A stretch of DNA of 64,000 nt from Archilochus colubris (Eukaryota > Chordata > Aves > Apodiformes > Trochilidae): contig CM041115.1 of the NCBI GenBank assembly GCA_023079485.1, positions 27,777,505 to 27,841,504 of the forward strand, read 5' to 3'. Made by a program: the position numbers and the translations under genes. The notes under the pieces are model-generated. The model saw nothing but the letters and a program-made list of their open reading frames with translations. It was not told the origin of the DNA and made no database searches. Positions 10,956 to 22,536 of this stretch are shown here, piece by piece (within the stretch, counting starts at the first letter, position 1; every line of letters begins with the position of its first letter).

Positions 10956-13410
10956 GACATCATGTTTAGAAATTCACTAACAAGTAGCAACCACATGTAC
11001 AGAATAAACCAAACAAAAATTATTCAGAATAATCAGCTTGTCCTGCAGTTTTCACTGCCTTTCTGTATGAAGAAAGTTCAGAGCATTGTTTACAGTTACA
11101 ACTATGAATACTTGAAGAATTCACTTAAAGTGGTGGATCTTGTATCAATTGATTAAGTAAATTCCATAAATTACAGTCTGAAGCTGGAATTACAAGCTCC
11201 ACAACTAAAAAGCAAATTGAATTTTGCTTAATTTCAAGTTTGCTTTGAAGTTTTGAAATCTGCTTTTGGAGATTTGAATATAATTTTGTATAAACATTTT
11301 TTTATAAACACATCTTTGTATCAACCTATACACTGCAAGGCAATATAGAGATGAGCAAATGCAGATGATAAGGCCTCTATCTTGAGTACTTTCCTTCCAC
11401 CTCGAACATGAAGCATGCCTGGGTTACCACTTTCTAGGGTAGATGTATCTGTGCACACTAATCTTAAAAGACAAACTTAAAGATCAGTATGAAAAAGCTT
11501 TAGGTTAAAAAAATAATTCTTTTTCTGTAGCAATATATTTTGTTTCTACAAGAGTTACTTCTCTCAGTTTGCCTCACAAAACAGGGTCTTTAGCAGCTGT
11601 GATGTAATGCAGAAGTGGTGGGTATCATAACATGGAGCAACAGAAGCATCACTGAGGAACACTCCAAAGGTAGGCTCACAACATCCGAAGCACTGGAAAG
11701 GGAAGGGAGAGAAGCACAAAAAATGCATCAAAGGAAGGTGCCCTGACCAAACACCTTTACTGCAGCCATAGCTGCAACTTGTTGGGGCTGCCAGCAGGGA
11801 TTCAGAGGTGAAAACATAGACCAGTGTGGCCACCCTGCACCCACCAGCACAAAACTCTGCTGTGCTGCCACTCTGCATTAGCTGGAAAACAGCTGATAGA
11901 GGTTAATGGCATCAGAAACAGGCATTATCTTATGCTGATGTACACACCTTAAACAATAATCCTACCTTTCATGGCCAGCTAAGTGCCTTTAGGCATCATA
12001 ATTGCCCATTTGCTTTCTGCTGTGGAAAGAACTTAGAAGAGGTTTTGACCAGGGAACTGTAGCCCTCGGTTATACTACATTTGCTAAAAATACTAAACTA
12101 CTCCCACTATCTGAAAATTATTCCAAGTATTACCATCAGACCCTCCTCACTGGTATGTAAGGTGATAAAAATGCTTTTATAATAATTTTGTACTGATTGC
12201 TGCCTTGAAATGCATAGATACATATATAATGTCTGAAAGTCAGTAGCCTGAAATACAAATCATAGCATAAATCACTGTACACTGTTATATGAAATAATTT
12301 TTATCTAGGTGTTATTCTACATTTATTTACCTTTCTCTTCTTTAGTATTATTTCTTAGTTTTGTTCAGTTGCATATTGTAGCTGAAGGATGTAACATGAA
12401 AGGAACACAAGAAAGCATTTCAGATGGAAGAGCCAAACCCATTAAAAACATTTCTCTAAGAAATTTGCATGATGCTGATCAGTGGGGATTTAGCTAGGCA
12501 TAAAAAGTACATTTTCTGAAAGCATTTCAATACCCACTTTAAAATACCCCAGGCAGTGATAAATGTGGAACACAAGTCCACATTTTCTCACAGCAATAAT
12601 TAGTATAGATAAAAAATTATGTTAGTGAAAGTTACAGTTCATTAGAAGGACTCTGTACGTTAGTCAAATTCTCACAGCTCTTTGTCAAAAAAATTCACAT
12701 AACTTGTTTGCAGAATGATAAAGTTATGCTGTAGCAAAAAAAGTTAACTTTCTTTACAAGTAAGTAAATTTCTGCTGCCAATACTAATATGAATGACAGT
12801 AAAATAATTTCCCCTTCAGAAGTTAAGCCACATTTGTCATGGTGAGGCTTTTATGATGGCTCTTCTTTACAGAGTTTTTAGCACCACAGATTCCATAATG
12901 AACCGAATTCAGTGAATTCTGCTAGGTCTTGTAACCAAGATATATATTAAATGTCTGTATATTTGTAAAATGGTAGTTGGAAACAGAGCAAGTAGGGGAG
13001 ACTTTTCTTTAGAATAGCAAAGTGCAGCTGGCAGACACAGAGAAGAGGCCCTGGATTATTCCTGTTCATTTTGAGGATGGTTTCCTAGGCTAATTAAAAT
13101 AATGCAACATTTCTGTGCATAGGCAAGAAGCAAATTGGCTCTCCTGTTAAGAAGAAAGCTCTTCCACCAGCTGAAAACAAAATATTGTTCTTCCAACACT
13201 GAACAATGGGAATACTGCTGCTTGTTTGAAATATGAAGCTTTCCTACATTTTAAACCAGAGCACACAGTAAGACAATTTTCTTGCATCTGCCAAAGGCAT
13301 CTAAGATTGTTGGTATTTATGTGAACTCCTCAAAAATGTCTGACATTATTCACAAGAAAATATTTCCACTAAATATGTAATCCACTTGGTTTAGACATTC
13401 TGCATTGCCT

Positions 13411-13429
13411 TCCCCCCCCCTCCCCCCCC
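13411..13429. repeat. C-rich homopolymer run
   Basis: Two runs of C (nine and eight) separated by a single T. Length is prone to sequencing error. Confidence 0.9.
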
Positions 13430-15249
13430 ATACTGTTAACAGCCGTCACTTCATGGTGATTTAGTGAAGCTTGCAAATGTTCACTGTTCAGCTCAGAGTT
13501 TATCTCTCCACAGGAGCTACAAATACTGATCACAGATCTTCATCACAGATCAGAACATGTAAATTGTTTTTGCCCCAGGGACTAAGAGAGAGGAAAAGGT
13601 GTCACAGTATAGCCAGTCACTCAGATGCAATTCAGACTGCAGCTATAGGCCCTAGGCTATAGGTCCTATACCTAGAAGTCCCTTACAAGCCCATTTCTAC
13701 CTTGCTATCACGTGCTTTTAAAGACCCAGTTTGTTTCTACAAGAAACTGGTATTTCTGAACAATGTATTTACCTCCATTACCCCAGCTCTCTGCATCACC
13801 TCTAAATCAGGTGTATACCTGCACAGAAGTAAAGCCTGTTTATGCAAAATTAGAGCATAGGCATCATTTTATCAATTTTAGTTTGAAACAGACTGTATAT
13901 ACCACATCCACACAGGAGAAAAGCAATGCAACTTGCAGCCCAGATCCATGGTTTTTCACTAACTTAGCTATCTTTGTTGAGAAATAAACTCATCTGAGTC
14001 TGTGAAGATGTCAGGTTTGTCTTTCCAATACAATGGCATATGAAACTGTTATGTATCAGGAAAATATAAATCCATGCTTAAGTCTTTGATGATTTGTGAG
14101 GAGAACAATAGCAGCATCTGTGACATAAGACAATACACAAATATTCAGATACTAGCACTTAAGTAGCAAAAAGATGTCTGTGGCAGGGAATTTCAAGCAT
14201 AAATAGGAAGATCATTTTGCAGACTGAACCATCAGCTAATTTTGCCTGTTCATAGTCACTGGTTCTGTAGCTGGAGCAATGAAAAGAGAGAAACATCTAC
14301 TAAAAGAACACCTAAGTAAAGCTAGAGAGAAATTGCAAGTGGCCATTCCACTTTTTCAAAATGCACATGGTGGTTCAGCATCAGAAATAAGGGGTTCACA
14401 ATGCAGTGGAACTTGCTTTCCTCAGTCACCTCCTTTCTGCACTCTCCCAAGACAGCCTGATAGGCAGTCTCTCCGGGTATCAATTTTATGAGTCAGTCAA
14501 GCAGTCACTGCATGTCATTCAGTGCACCAGCTGTCACTACACAATAGCATTAATTCCACTGAACAATAAATTAAATCTCCCACAAGTGCTAGCTGTAGTC
14601 TGCTCTGAGGCTTACTATCACTTGCCACGTGTTACTCCACACTCTGCACACTGCACACAGGAATTCAGGGATGGTGATGCAGGCACGGGGATTTTCATTT
14701 GAAATTCCTAATGAATTGCACGTTTCCTTTTTTTTTTTTCCTGCAAGTACTCTGCAAGACTCTCTAGTAAAGAGAGTCACCTGCTTGTGGGCAGGTGAAC
14801 AGAGAGGTGCCAAGCAAATCCAACTCTGTTAATAGCTCTTGCTGAATCTCTGGTGACTGGAAGCTCTGAGATCTTTCTGCTTCCTGAGACCCTGCTAAAA
14901 AAACCAGCCACATTCTGTGGAAGAAGCAGTAAAGGCATACTTTCACCTCATCATTTGCTCTACAAGGAAAACTACTTTCTTGAATCAAGGGCCGTTATAT
15001 TTCTCACTTAAAACCCCCACTGCATTGGAGAATTTTAAATACCAGAGGTGGAGCATGAAAGTATATATCTTGAGTGGCCAAAGACCACTTCTAGCTTATT
15101 CTGTGTGCTCACTGCCCTTTTCTCCATTCATTCTTTCATGCCAGGCCATTCCTCACCATTTCTTTATGCCTCTATGCCAATGCAGAAAGCACGAGGAATA
15201 AACAAGAGAAGCTGCAAACAGGAGCTGCTGTGGGATTCTGTGATTCTGA

Positions 15250-16742
15250 GATTCATCTACAGGGCTATGATGTTACTGGTATCACCAAGGTGTGGTAGGA
15301 TGGCTCCCATGACTGGTACATGGGGTTGGCTGACTATAAATTATTTTGGAAGAACGGGAAGGGCAAAAGAGTAGGAGGTGTCCACCCTCTATATCAGTGA
15401 CCATCTGGAGTCCATGGAACTTCACCTGTGGATGTATGAGGAGCTGACAGAGACCCTACGGGTCAGGATTAAAAGGAAGTCAGGGTCATACCCTCCATGT
15501 TACAGAAGCCAAATGAAAGGATTGGAGAAAGGAATATCCTCCCACTTCAGATGAAGAGCAGGTTCAGGACCACCTAAAGAACCTGAAGGTGAACAAGTCC
15601 ATGGGACCTGATGGAATTTATTCATGGCTCCTGAAAGAACCAGCAGATGAAGTTGCAGAGCCACTGTTCATCATATTTGAAAAGTCATGGCAATCTGGTG
15701 AAGTTCCTGCTGACTGGAAAAGGGGAAATATAACCCCCCATTTTCAAAAAAAGAGGAAAAGAAGACCCAGGGAATTACAGGCCTATCAGTCTCACCATTG
15801 TGCCTGGCAAGATCATGGAGCAGATCCTCCTGAAGGCTCTGCTCAGTCATATGGATAACAAAGGGGTGATTGGTGACAGCCAGCACAGCTTCACAAAGAA
15901 CAAGTCCTGCCTGACTGATGTGGTGGCCTTTCATGATGGGGTCAGAGCCTCAGTGGACAAAGGCAGAGCAACAGATATCATCTGCCTGGACCTGTGCAAA
16001 GCATTTGACACTGTCCCATCTCTAAACTTGTACTGTGCAGATTCAATGGATGGACAACTCATTGGATAAGATACTTGCTGGATAGTTACACCCAAAGAGT
16101 TATGATCAGTTGCTCAGTGTTCAAAAGGAGATGTGTGACGAGTGGTGTTCCTCAAAGGTCAGTACTTGGACCAATGCTGTTTAACATCTTTGTTGGCAGA
16201 GCTGAATCAAATGCACCCTCAGCAAGTTTGCCAGCAACAACAAACTGTGTGGTGAAGTAAACACACTGAAGGGAAGAGATGTTATCCAGAGAGACCTTGA
16301 CAAGCTTGAGAAGTGGGCTCGTGAAAACTGCATGAAGTTCAACAAGGCCAAGTGCAAGGTTCTGCACCTGGGTTGAGGCAATTCCATGCGTGAATACAGG
16401 TTGAGGGGAGAAAGAATTGTGGACAGCCATGAGGAGAAGGACATGGGAGGGTGATGGAGTGTTGTGGACCAGAAGCTTAACATGACCTGTCAATGTGTGC
16501 TTGCAGCCCAGAAAGCCAACTCTGTCCTGGGCTGCATATAGAGAAGCACAAACAGTCAAGGGAGGTGATTCTCCCCCTCTGCTCTACTCTTGTGAGACCC
16601 CACCTGGAGTACTTCATCCAATTCTGGAGTTGCCAGCATAAGAAGGACATAGAGATGATGGAACATGTCCAGAGGAGAGCCACTAAAATGATCAGAGGGG
16701 CTGGAGCACCTCCTGTATGAAGACAGGCTAAAGAAGTTGGGG
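15250..16742 (+). repeat. CR1 LINE, outer copy, 5' segment (endonuclease piece and reverse transcriptase)
   Basis: The copy starts in a decayed endonuclease segment (around 15260-15400, matching the region after ITETWWDDS in CR1). It then jumps to the RT N-terminus (VNKSMGPDGI at about 15590-15619), implying an internal deletion of more than 1 kb. RT is split over frames: [16 protein letters not shown] near 15803-15850, [11 protein letters not shown] near 15983-16015, and SGVPQRSVLGPMLFNIF near 16141-16190, where the usual VPQGS glycine is arginine. The copy is broken at 16742 by a younger CR1 and resumes at 17273. Confidence 0.93.
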
Positions 16743-17272
16743 CTCACAGTACCTCGAGTACTGTGTCCAGTTCTGGGCCCCCCAGTTCAGGAAGGATATT
16801 GAGGTCCTGGAGCAGGTCCAAAGGAGGGCAACCAGGCTGGTGAAGGGACTCGAGCACAGACCCTATGAGGAGAGGCTGAGAGAGATGGGGTTGTTCAGCC
16901 TAAAGAAGAGGCGGCTCAGGGGAGACCTCATCGCTCTCTACAACTACCTGAAAGGAGGGTGTAGTCAGGTGGGGGTTGGGCTCTTTTACCAAACGACTTT
17001 CAACAAGACAAGAGGACACGGTCTTAAGTTGTGCCAGTGGAAGTTTGGGTTAGATATTAGAAAGAATTTCTTTACGGAGAGAGTGATCTGGCATTGGAAT
17101 GGGTTGCCCAGTGAAGTGGTGGATTCTCCGTCCCTGGAGATATTTAAAAAGAGACTGGATGTGGCACTCAGTGCCATGGTCTAGCAACCGCAACGGTGGT
17201 TCAAGGGTTGGACTTGATGATCTCTGAGGTCCCTTCCAACCCAGCCAATTCTATGATTCTATGATTCTATGG
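16743..17272 (+). repeat. CR1 LINE, younger copy nested in another CR1
   Basis: The copy starts abruptly in the ORF2 C-terminal region. A single frame is open from 16744 to the TAG ending at 17184 (about 146 codons) and includes [20 protein letters not shown] and [20 protein letters not shown], the expected end of CR1 ORF2. The 3'-UTR and a tail of two and a half ATTCTATG octamers close it at 17272. The flanks rejoin in register as one older CR1. The open frame and clean tail point to a more recent insertion than its host. Confidence 0.95.
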
Positions 17273-17647
17273 GTTGTTCAGCCTGGAGAAAAGGAGGCTC
17301 TGAGGTGACTGTATAGTGACTTTCCAATATCTGACGGGGGCCTACAAGAAAGGTGGGGTAGGGCTTTTTACATAGGTGTGTAGTGAGAGAACAAGGGGGA
17401 GTGGTTTCAAACTTGAAGAGAGGAGATTTAGGTTAAACATTGGGAAGAAATTCTTTGGGTGTGGTGAGACACTGGAACAGATTGCCCAAGGAAGTTGTGG
17501 CTGCCCAGTTCCTGGAAGTGTTCAGGACCAGGTTGGATGGGGCCTTGAGCAACCTGGTCTAGTGGGAGGTGTCCCTGCCCATGCAGGGGGAAAGAACTAG
17601 ATGGTCTTTAATGTCCCTTCCAACCCAAACCATTCTATGATTCTATG
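17273..17647 (+). repeat. CR1 LINE, outer copy, 3' segment
   Basis: Continuation of the copy that starts at 15250, resuming at GGTTGTTCAGCCTGGAG after the nested insertion. It runs through the end of ORF2 and the 3'-UTR to a tail of two octamers (ATTCTATGATTCTATG) at 17632-17647. The subfamily differs from the inner copy in its 3'-UTR: this one carries a CTAGTGGGAGGTGTCCCTGC string also seen at 37779-37798. Confidence 0.94.
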
Positions 17648-18326
17648 AGTGTCCTTGGCTTCTGTGAATAATTAACACCCCATTTTCTTAACCCAAAGCA
17701 AGCTCTCAGCTCTTCAGTCTTAGGCATTTCTTTGGCTTCCTGAAATATGACAGGCTAGCCCACTGTTAAGAAGTTTGAATTTTGGGAAAAAAGAAAGGAA
17801 AAAAAAGAGCTTCCGTTTTCAACTTCTTTTTTTCTTTTATTTTTTTTTTTTCTCCTCAAAACAAGGGACTTAAGTAGCCAGTATTGCTGTGGGATGGAAG
17901 TGCAGCTTTTGGTCACATCTGTAAGCCAAAAAGCAGTGGGAGCAACTGCGCAGACTGCTAATTGTTTTGCTTTTGGAGGAATTGCTCAACTTTCTGCACC
18001 TATCAGCTTTGAATGTAGGAAGCTTGAAGAGCAATAAAACTCTTCTTCTTTGCTTGGCACTTTACACTGTTTACTGGCCACTTTCCCAAACAATAAACAG
18101 AATGCTGAAATAATTAAGGTCATCGCTAAGTGTATGCAAAATTGTCACAGACCCCTGTGCCAATGATCACTGGCTAAAATACAAGCTTTCCATGCATGCT
18201 TGAAAGTCTGATTCAAAACATATTCAAGTAGGTCATCTTGTGGTTTTACAAAAACACAGCTCCTTAAGTTTAGGAAAAACAAAACCAAAAATTAATTTAT
18301 CTGGGGATGTTCACCTATCTGTGCCC
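17648..18326. other. unrecognised spacer with pyrimidine-rich run
   Basis: Contains a polypyrimidine stretch at about 17821-17865. No gene or repeat family recognised. Confidence 0.5.
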
Positions 18327-18345
18327 TTTTTTTTTTTTTTTTTTT
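18327..18345. repeat. T19 homopolymer abutting a CR1 end
   Basis: Nineteen T in a row sit directly against the 3' end of a minus-strand CR1; read on the CR1 sense strand this is poly(A). Normal CR1 copies end in octamers, not poly(A). Confidence 0.95.
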
Positions 18346-18684
18346 CAGGTAGTTGTAAAGAGCAACAAGGTCTGCCTTAAGCTTCCTCTTCTCCAAACTA
18401 AACATCTGCAATTCCCTCAGCCTCTCCTCATAGGACTTGTTCTCCAGACCCTTCACCAGCTTGATTGCCCTTCTCTGAACTCACTCCAAGGCCTCAGTGC
18501 CTTTCCTGTAGGTTAGGGGCCACAACTGAACACAGAACTTGAGGTGCAGCCTCACCAGTGCTGAGTACAGGGGGACGATCCCTGTTGGCCACACCATTCC
18601 TGATACAAGCCAAGACACTGTTGGTCTTTTTGGCCACCTGGGCACCCTGTTGGCTCATATTCAGCTGTTTGTTGACCAACACCT
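18346..18684 (-). repeat. CR1 LINE, outer copy, 3'-truncated segment
   Basis: Minus-strand CR1 that begins inside ORF2, without the 3'-UTR or octamer tail. It covers the ORF2 C-terminus (the complement of CTTCTCTGAACTCACTCCAA is the QRR segment) and the part with LLVNKQLNMSQQGAQVAKK near 18620-18682. It is interrupted at 18684 by a short CR1 tail and continues at 18764. Confidence 0.93.
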
Positions 18685-18763
18685 TATCATAGAATCACAG
18701 AATCATAGAATTGGCTGGGTTGTGATGGTGAAAAAAGGAACCAACTGGGTTGGAAGGAACCTC
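18685..18763 (-). repeat. very short CR1 3' tail nested in CR1
   Basis: ATCATAGAATCACAGAATCATAGAATT followed by GTTGGAAGGAACCTCC is the terminal part of a minus-strand CR1, about 80 bp in all. A CTGGGTTG string occurs twice inside it. The flanks belong to one older CR1, with a few bases of the host missing at the junction. Confidence 0.85.
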
Positions 18764-20060
18764 CCTTTTCTGCTTGGCAGCTCTCCAGCCATTCTTTCCC
18801 AAGCCTGTAGCATTTCGTGGGGTTATTCTGGCCTGAGTGCAGGAACTGATATTTGTCCATGTCAAACCTCATACAATTAGCTTTGGCCCATATATTCAAC
18901 CTATCCAGGCCCCTCTGCAAAACCTTACTGTCCTCGAGGAAGACTGAGGAAGCCCTCAATCCCCTCACCTAGATCATTGATAAGGATACTGAACAAGACT
19001 GACCCCACAGGGACACCACTGGTGGCTGAGCAACAACTGGATTTGACTTCATTCAGCACAACTCTCTGGGCCCAGCCATCCAGACAGTTTTTTACCCAAA
19101 TAATACATGTCCAGGTCATGAGCTACCATCTTCTTTAGGAGAATGCTGTGGGACATGATGTAAAAGCCCTTACTAAAGTCAAAGAAGACGAACACCTTCA
19201 TGGCAGATCACTGGATCATAGAGGAGATCAGGTTGGTCAAGCAGTACCTACCTTTTCTGAACCCGTGATGGCTGGTCCTGATCACTTGGCTGTCCTGCAC
19301 TTGCCATGTGAGGGAACTCAGAGTGAGCCCCTCCATAATTTTTCCCAGTACAGAGATCAGGCTGACAGGCCAGTAGTTCCTTAGATTCTACTTCTGGCCC
19401 TTCTTGTAGATAGGCACAACATCGATAAGCCTCCAGTCATCTGTGACCTCCCCTTTTAATCAAGACTTCTGAGAAATGATGGGGAGAGGCTTTACAAACT
19501 CCTCTGCCAGCTTCCTGAGTACTCTTGCATGATTTCTATCACACCTCATAGAGCTGTGAGTGTCCAGGTACTGTGGCAGGTTGATAACTGCTTCCTCCCA
19601 GACTATGGGGAGCTGTGCTACTCTCCATCCTTATCTTCCACCTCAGGGGGCTGACTACCCTGGGGCTGGCTGGTCTTACAATAAAGACAGAGGCAAAGAA
19701 GAAATTTTAAAAGAATAAAAACGCTCTCAGCCTTTTCCTCATCCTTGGTTGCAGTGTTGCTCCTCCCCTCAGCCCTGCCTGCAGTAAAGGATGGAGGGTG
19801 TCCCTAGCTCTGTTTTTATTATTAATGTATTAACAATACATTAACAATAACAAAATTGTTATGTCTCACAGTGGGCAGACTGAGCTCTAGCTGCTCTTTT
19901 CCTTTTCTTATTTTTTCTCTGCGTGACCAAACTAGATACCTGCACTCATCCTGAGATGTCTGCCTCTTCTTCTCAGAGGAGGTAAGCTCCTTTTTTTTTT
20001 TCTAAGTGCCAAAGAAACTCCCTGTTCAGCCAGGACAGTCATCTTCTCTGACCTTTTATC
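18764..20060 (-). repeat. CR1 LINE, outer copy, reverse transcriptase segment
   Basis: The minus-strand continuation of the 18346 copy runs backwards through RT: the NCMRFDMDKYQFLHSG segment near 18830-18890, the FADD region (here degraded) near 18910-18960, the SGVP.GSVL block near 18975-19020 and motif A near 19170. It then enters the region between endonuclease and RT, ending near 20060 where similarity fades. Stops and indels are frequent. Right of it (20061-20840) I recognise nothing. Confidence 0.9.
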
Positions 20061-21550
20061 TTAATGCCAGTTGTCGATTGTGACAAGCCAGGCAAAGGTC
20101 ACTGGGCATATGGCACAACACAGGCAGAGTTGGGGAAGGTGACTGCTGCCAATCAAGAGAAGAAAAATGGTGTCACCAATGTCAATTAAGGTGGCCTGAG
20201 CCAAAGACAGTTTCAGCAGCCTGGGTGCCCCATCTCCAAATAGTCATCTAACTCCTCACAGATGCATGCTACATCATCCTGACCTGCATCCTGCTCTGTT
20301 ACTCTTCAGCCATGGAGGGATTTTTGCAGGAGAATAAGGATGATAAACAGGACTAAAGAGAGGGTGCTGAAAACCCTCAGTAGGCTGGTTCTTGATATGC
20401 CCAACACAACTAACCACTACATGACTTCCCCTGACTCACCCAAACCCTCTCAGTGTGCTCCTGATGCACATGCAGCCCCTCTGGGACCTCTGGAAGCCAA
20501 ACCTTGCTGCAGTGGTTATGCACACTTCTGGGGCATGGTGACAGGGAGAGCATCCAGAAGCCAGCCTTGGAGCCTACTCTTCTTCCAGGGTACCTTTCCT
20601 TTTCCTACCAGGTGGCAAGCCACTCTCTGCAGCTCCAAGCTCATCCCTGTCCAAAGCTCCAGGGGCTCATTGCACCTACTGGACCACTGAGAGTCCCAGC
20701 CCTTCCCATGCATAGGCACACCTGGATATTTCCTTCCAGGCTGGCATCCAGGCTGTGCATAGGACTGCAAAGGAAAAGAAGTAGTAGTGAGAGGAATACA
20801 TACACTACTGTCAGGGTGGAAAATTTTGTGTTAGTTTAGTGTAAAGGTTTTCATATTGGTGAGGGCCATCAATTTTCCACCTGGAAAAGGAGTGGGAAGT
20901 GGCAGAGTTTACTGATATATAAATTGTTTTGTTCAAGGAGAATTAAAGAAAATTGGCCATAGCTTGAGAAGGTTGCATCAAAGCTAGATATAGAGACAAA
21001 ATAATGTTTTATCATTTTGATATTATGCAGATGATATTTAGCACTGATGAATGTAAATTAATATACATTGGAGGAAATGCTTTGCTTAGAGTACTGAGAC
21101 CTAACGTTTCTGTAATGATTCAGGAACAAATATCTTCACTGTGTGTGGATGGTGCAAAAAATGGGTGCAAAAAATAGTTCATGACTGAACTTAGAATATA
21201 CATAAAGGAAAATACTTAGCTTGCATAGTAAATTATTAGTAAAGTAAATTCTGTGAATACCTTCAAGACCAAGAGCTAAGTGGAAGGATAAGTTGTACAG
21301 GTTCCAGCATACCAGAAATTGATACAAGACATTTTCTATTCTCATGTAGATAAGAGCTACAGTTCTCTTACAGCTTTATTCAGCAGGTTGGTGTCAGAGA
21401 GTTGTCACTGCAGCATGTCAAAAAGCATATTTTTACACTTAGTTAGAATTAAGCTCTTCCCTTGCTAAGTTCTTTCCTACAGCTTCTGTGAGACAGCATG
21501 TACTAAGCCTCAGCAGATTACCACAGGTGATACATAATAAATACACTATA

Positions 21551-21598
21551 AAATTAATTAATCAATTAATTAATAGAAAATTAATTAACCTAGTGCCC
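21551..21598. repeat. AT-rich palindromic cluster (TTAATTAA)
   Basis: Several overlapping TTAATTAA / ATTAATTAAT palindromes in about 48 bp; simple low-complexity sequence able to form hairpins. Confidence 0.8.
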
Positions 21599-22488
21599 AG
21601 TTAAGAGATTTGTTCTTGGTAACATGATTCTGAATAATCACTCAACTCTTGCTTTCATTGACTGAACAGTTTGCAAGGACCAGAAGCTATTGCAGGCAGT
21701 TACATCACTGATCTGTCACTCTCTCACAGGCATACCAGATGGACAATAAGAGCTTAAGTGGAGCCTAGCAGATGTAAAGGGCACAGTACATGGCTGGGAA
21801 TGCACAGATAGGCCCAGTGTGTTTTCATTAGTTGCGATAATTTATGCAAAAAATTTTAACTGATCATAAAAATATTTGTATATATCAACATACATGTAGT
21901 GAAAATCTCCATTCATGTTTAGTTAGAATGGTGATGTAAGCAGATGGCACTACAGAGACATATTTTTAGAGGAGTTTATTCATTTTCTGTGACTGTCTTT
22001 ATAAAAGGTGGGGAGAAAAATAATGAAAGGTCGCTTTTTGAATCAGTTAGATTTAGCAGGAAGTTTTGTGTGTAGACACTAAAAAGTCAGAATAAATCTG
22101 ATTAAAAAGTACATAAAACCAAGACCCTTTATTTTCCTGACTTTGAAAAATGCATTCCATCATTTGCTTAGGGAATGGGAAATAACTGCTCCACCTCTCA
22201 ATAAATGTGCACTGAAAAAACCTGTGAGAATAACAACTTTTAAAAATCATTCTGCTTCTGCAGTACTAATGTGCCTAAACATTTAGGGGTGCCTAAACAT
22301 TTCTTTCGGTCAGCAGCACTGTTTCCAAATAGTTTGGAATGCTCTACTCCTTATTCCAGGATCCTGGGAACAAGGGAAGCGTCACAAGAAACCCTGGGTC
22401 CTCTGGTCATCTCTTAAATAAATAGCACAACACTCCCGTCCCTTTCCTTTCCCATTTCTTACTCTGTGACATGTAGGAAAGCAAAAAT

Positions 22489-22536
22489 AAAAATTAAAAA
22501 AGAGAAATTTTTTAATTAAAAATTAAAAAAGAGAAA
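22489..22536. repeat. 19-bp direct repeat pair
   Basis: AAAAATTAAAAAAGAGAAA occurs identically at 22489-22507 and 22518-22536, separated by ten T/A bases. It is probably a local duplication in AT-rich DNA. Confidence 0.9.

Larger units (their letters stand above)
9335..15189. other. long non-coding stretch with simple repeats
   Basis: No recognised gene or interspersed repeat. It holds (AAAC)n at 9644-9667, (AC)n at 10937-10955, a C-rich run at 13411-13429, a short tandem duplication near 13642-13672 (CTATAGG..CCTA), and a T run near 14729-14740. Frames of up to 108 codons (11564-11878 minus, 15048-15374 plus) have no domain; the latter overlaps decayed CR1. Confidence 0.5.
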
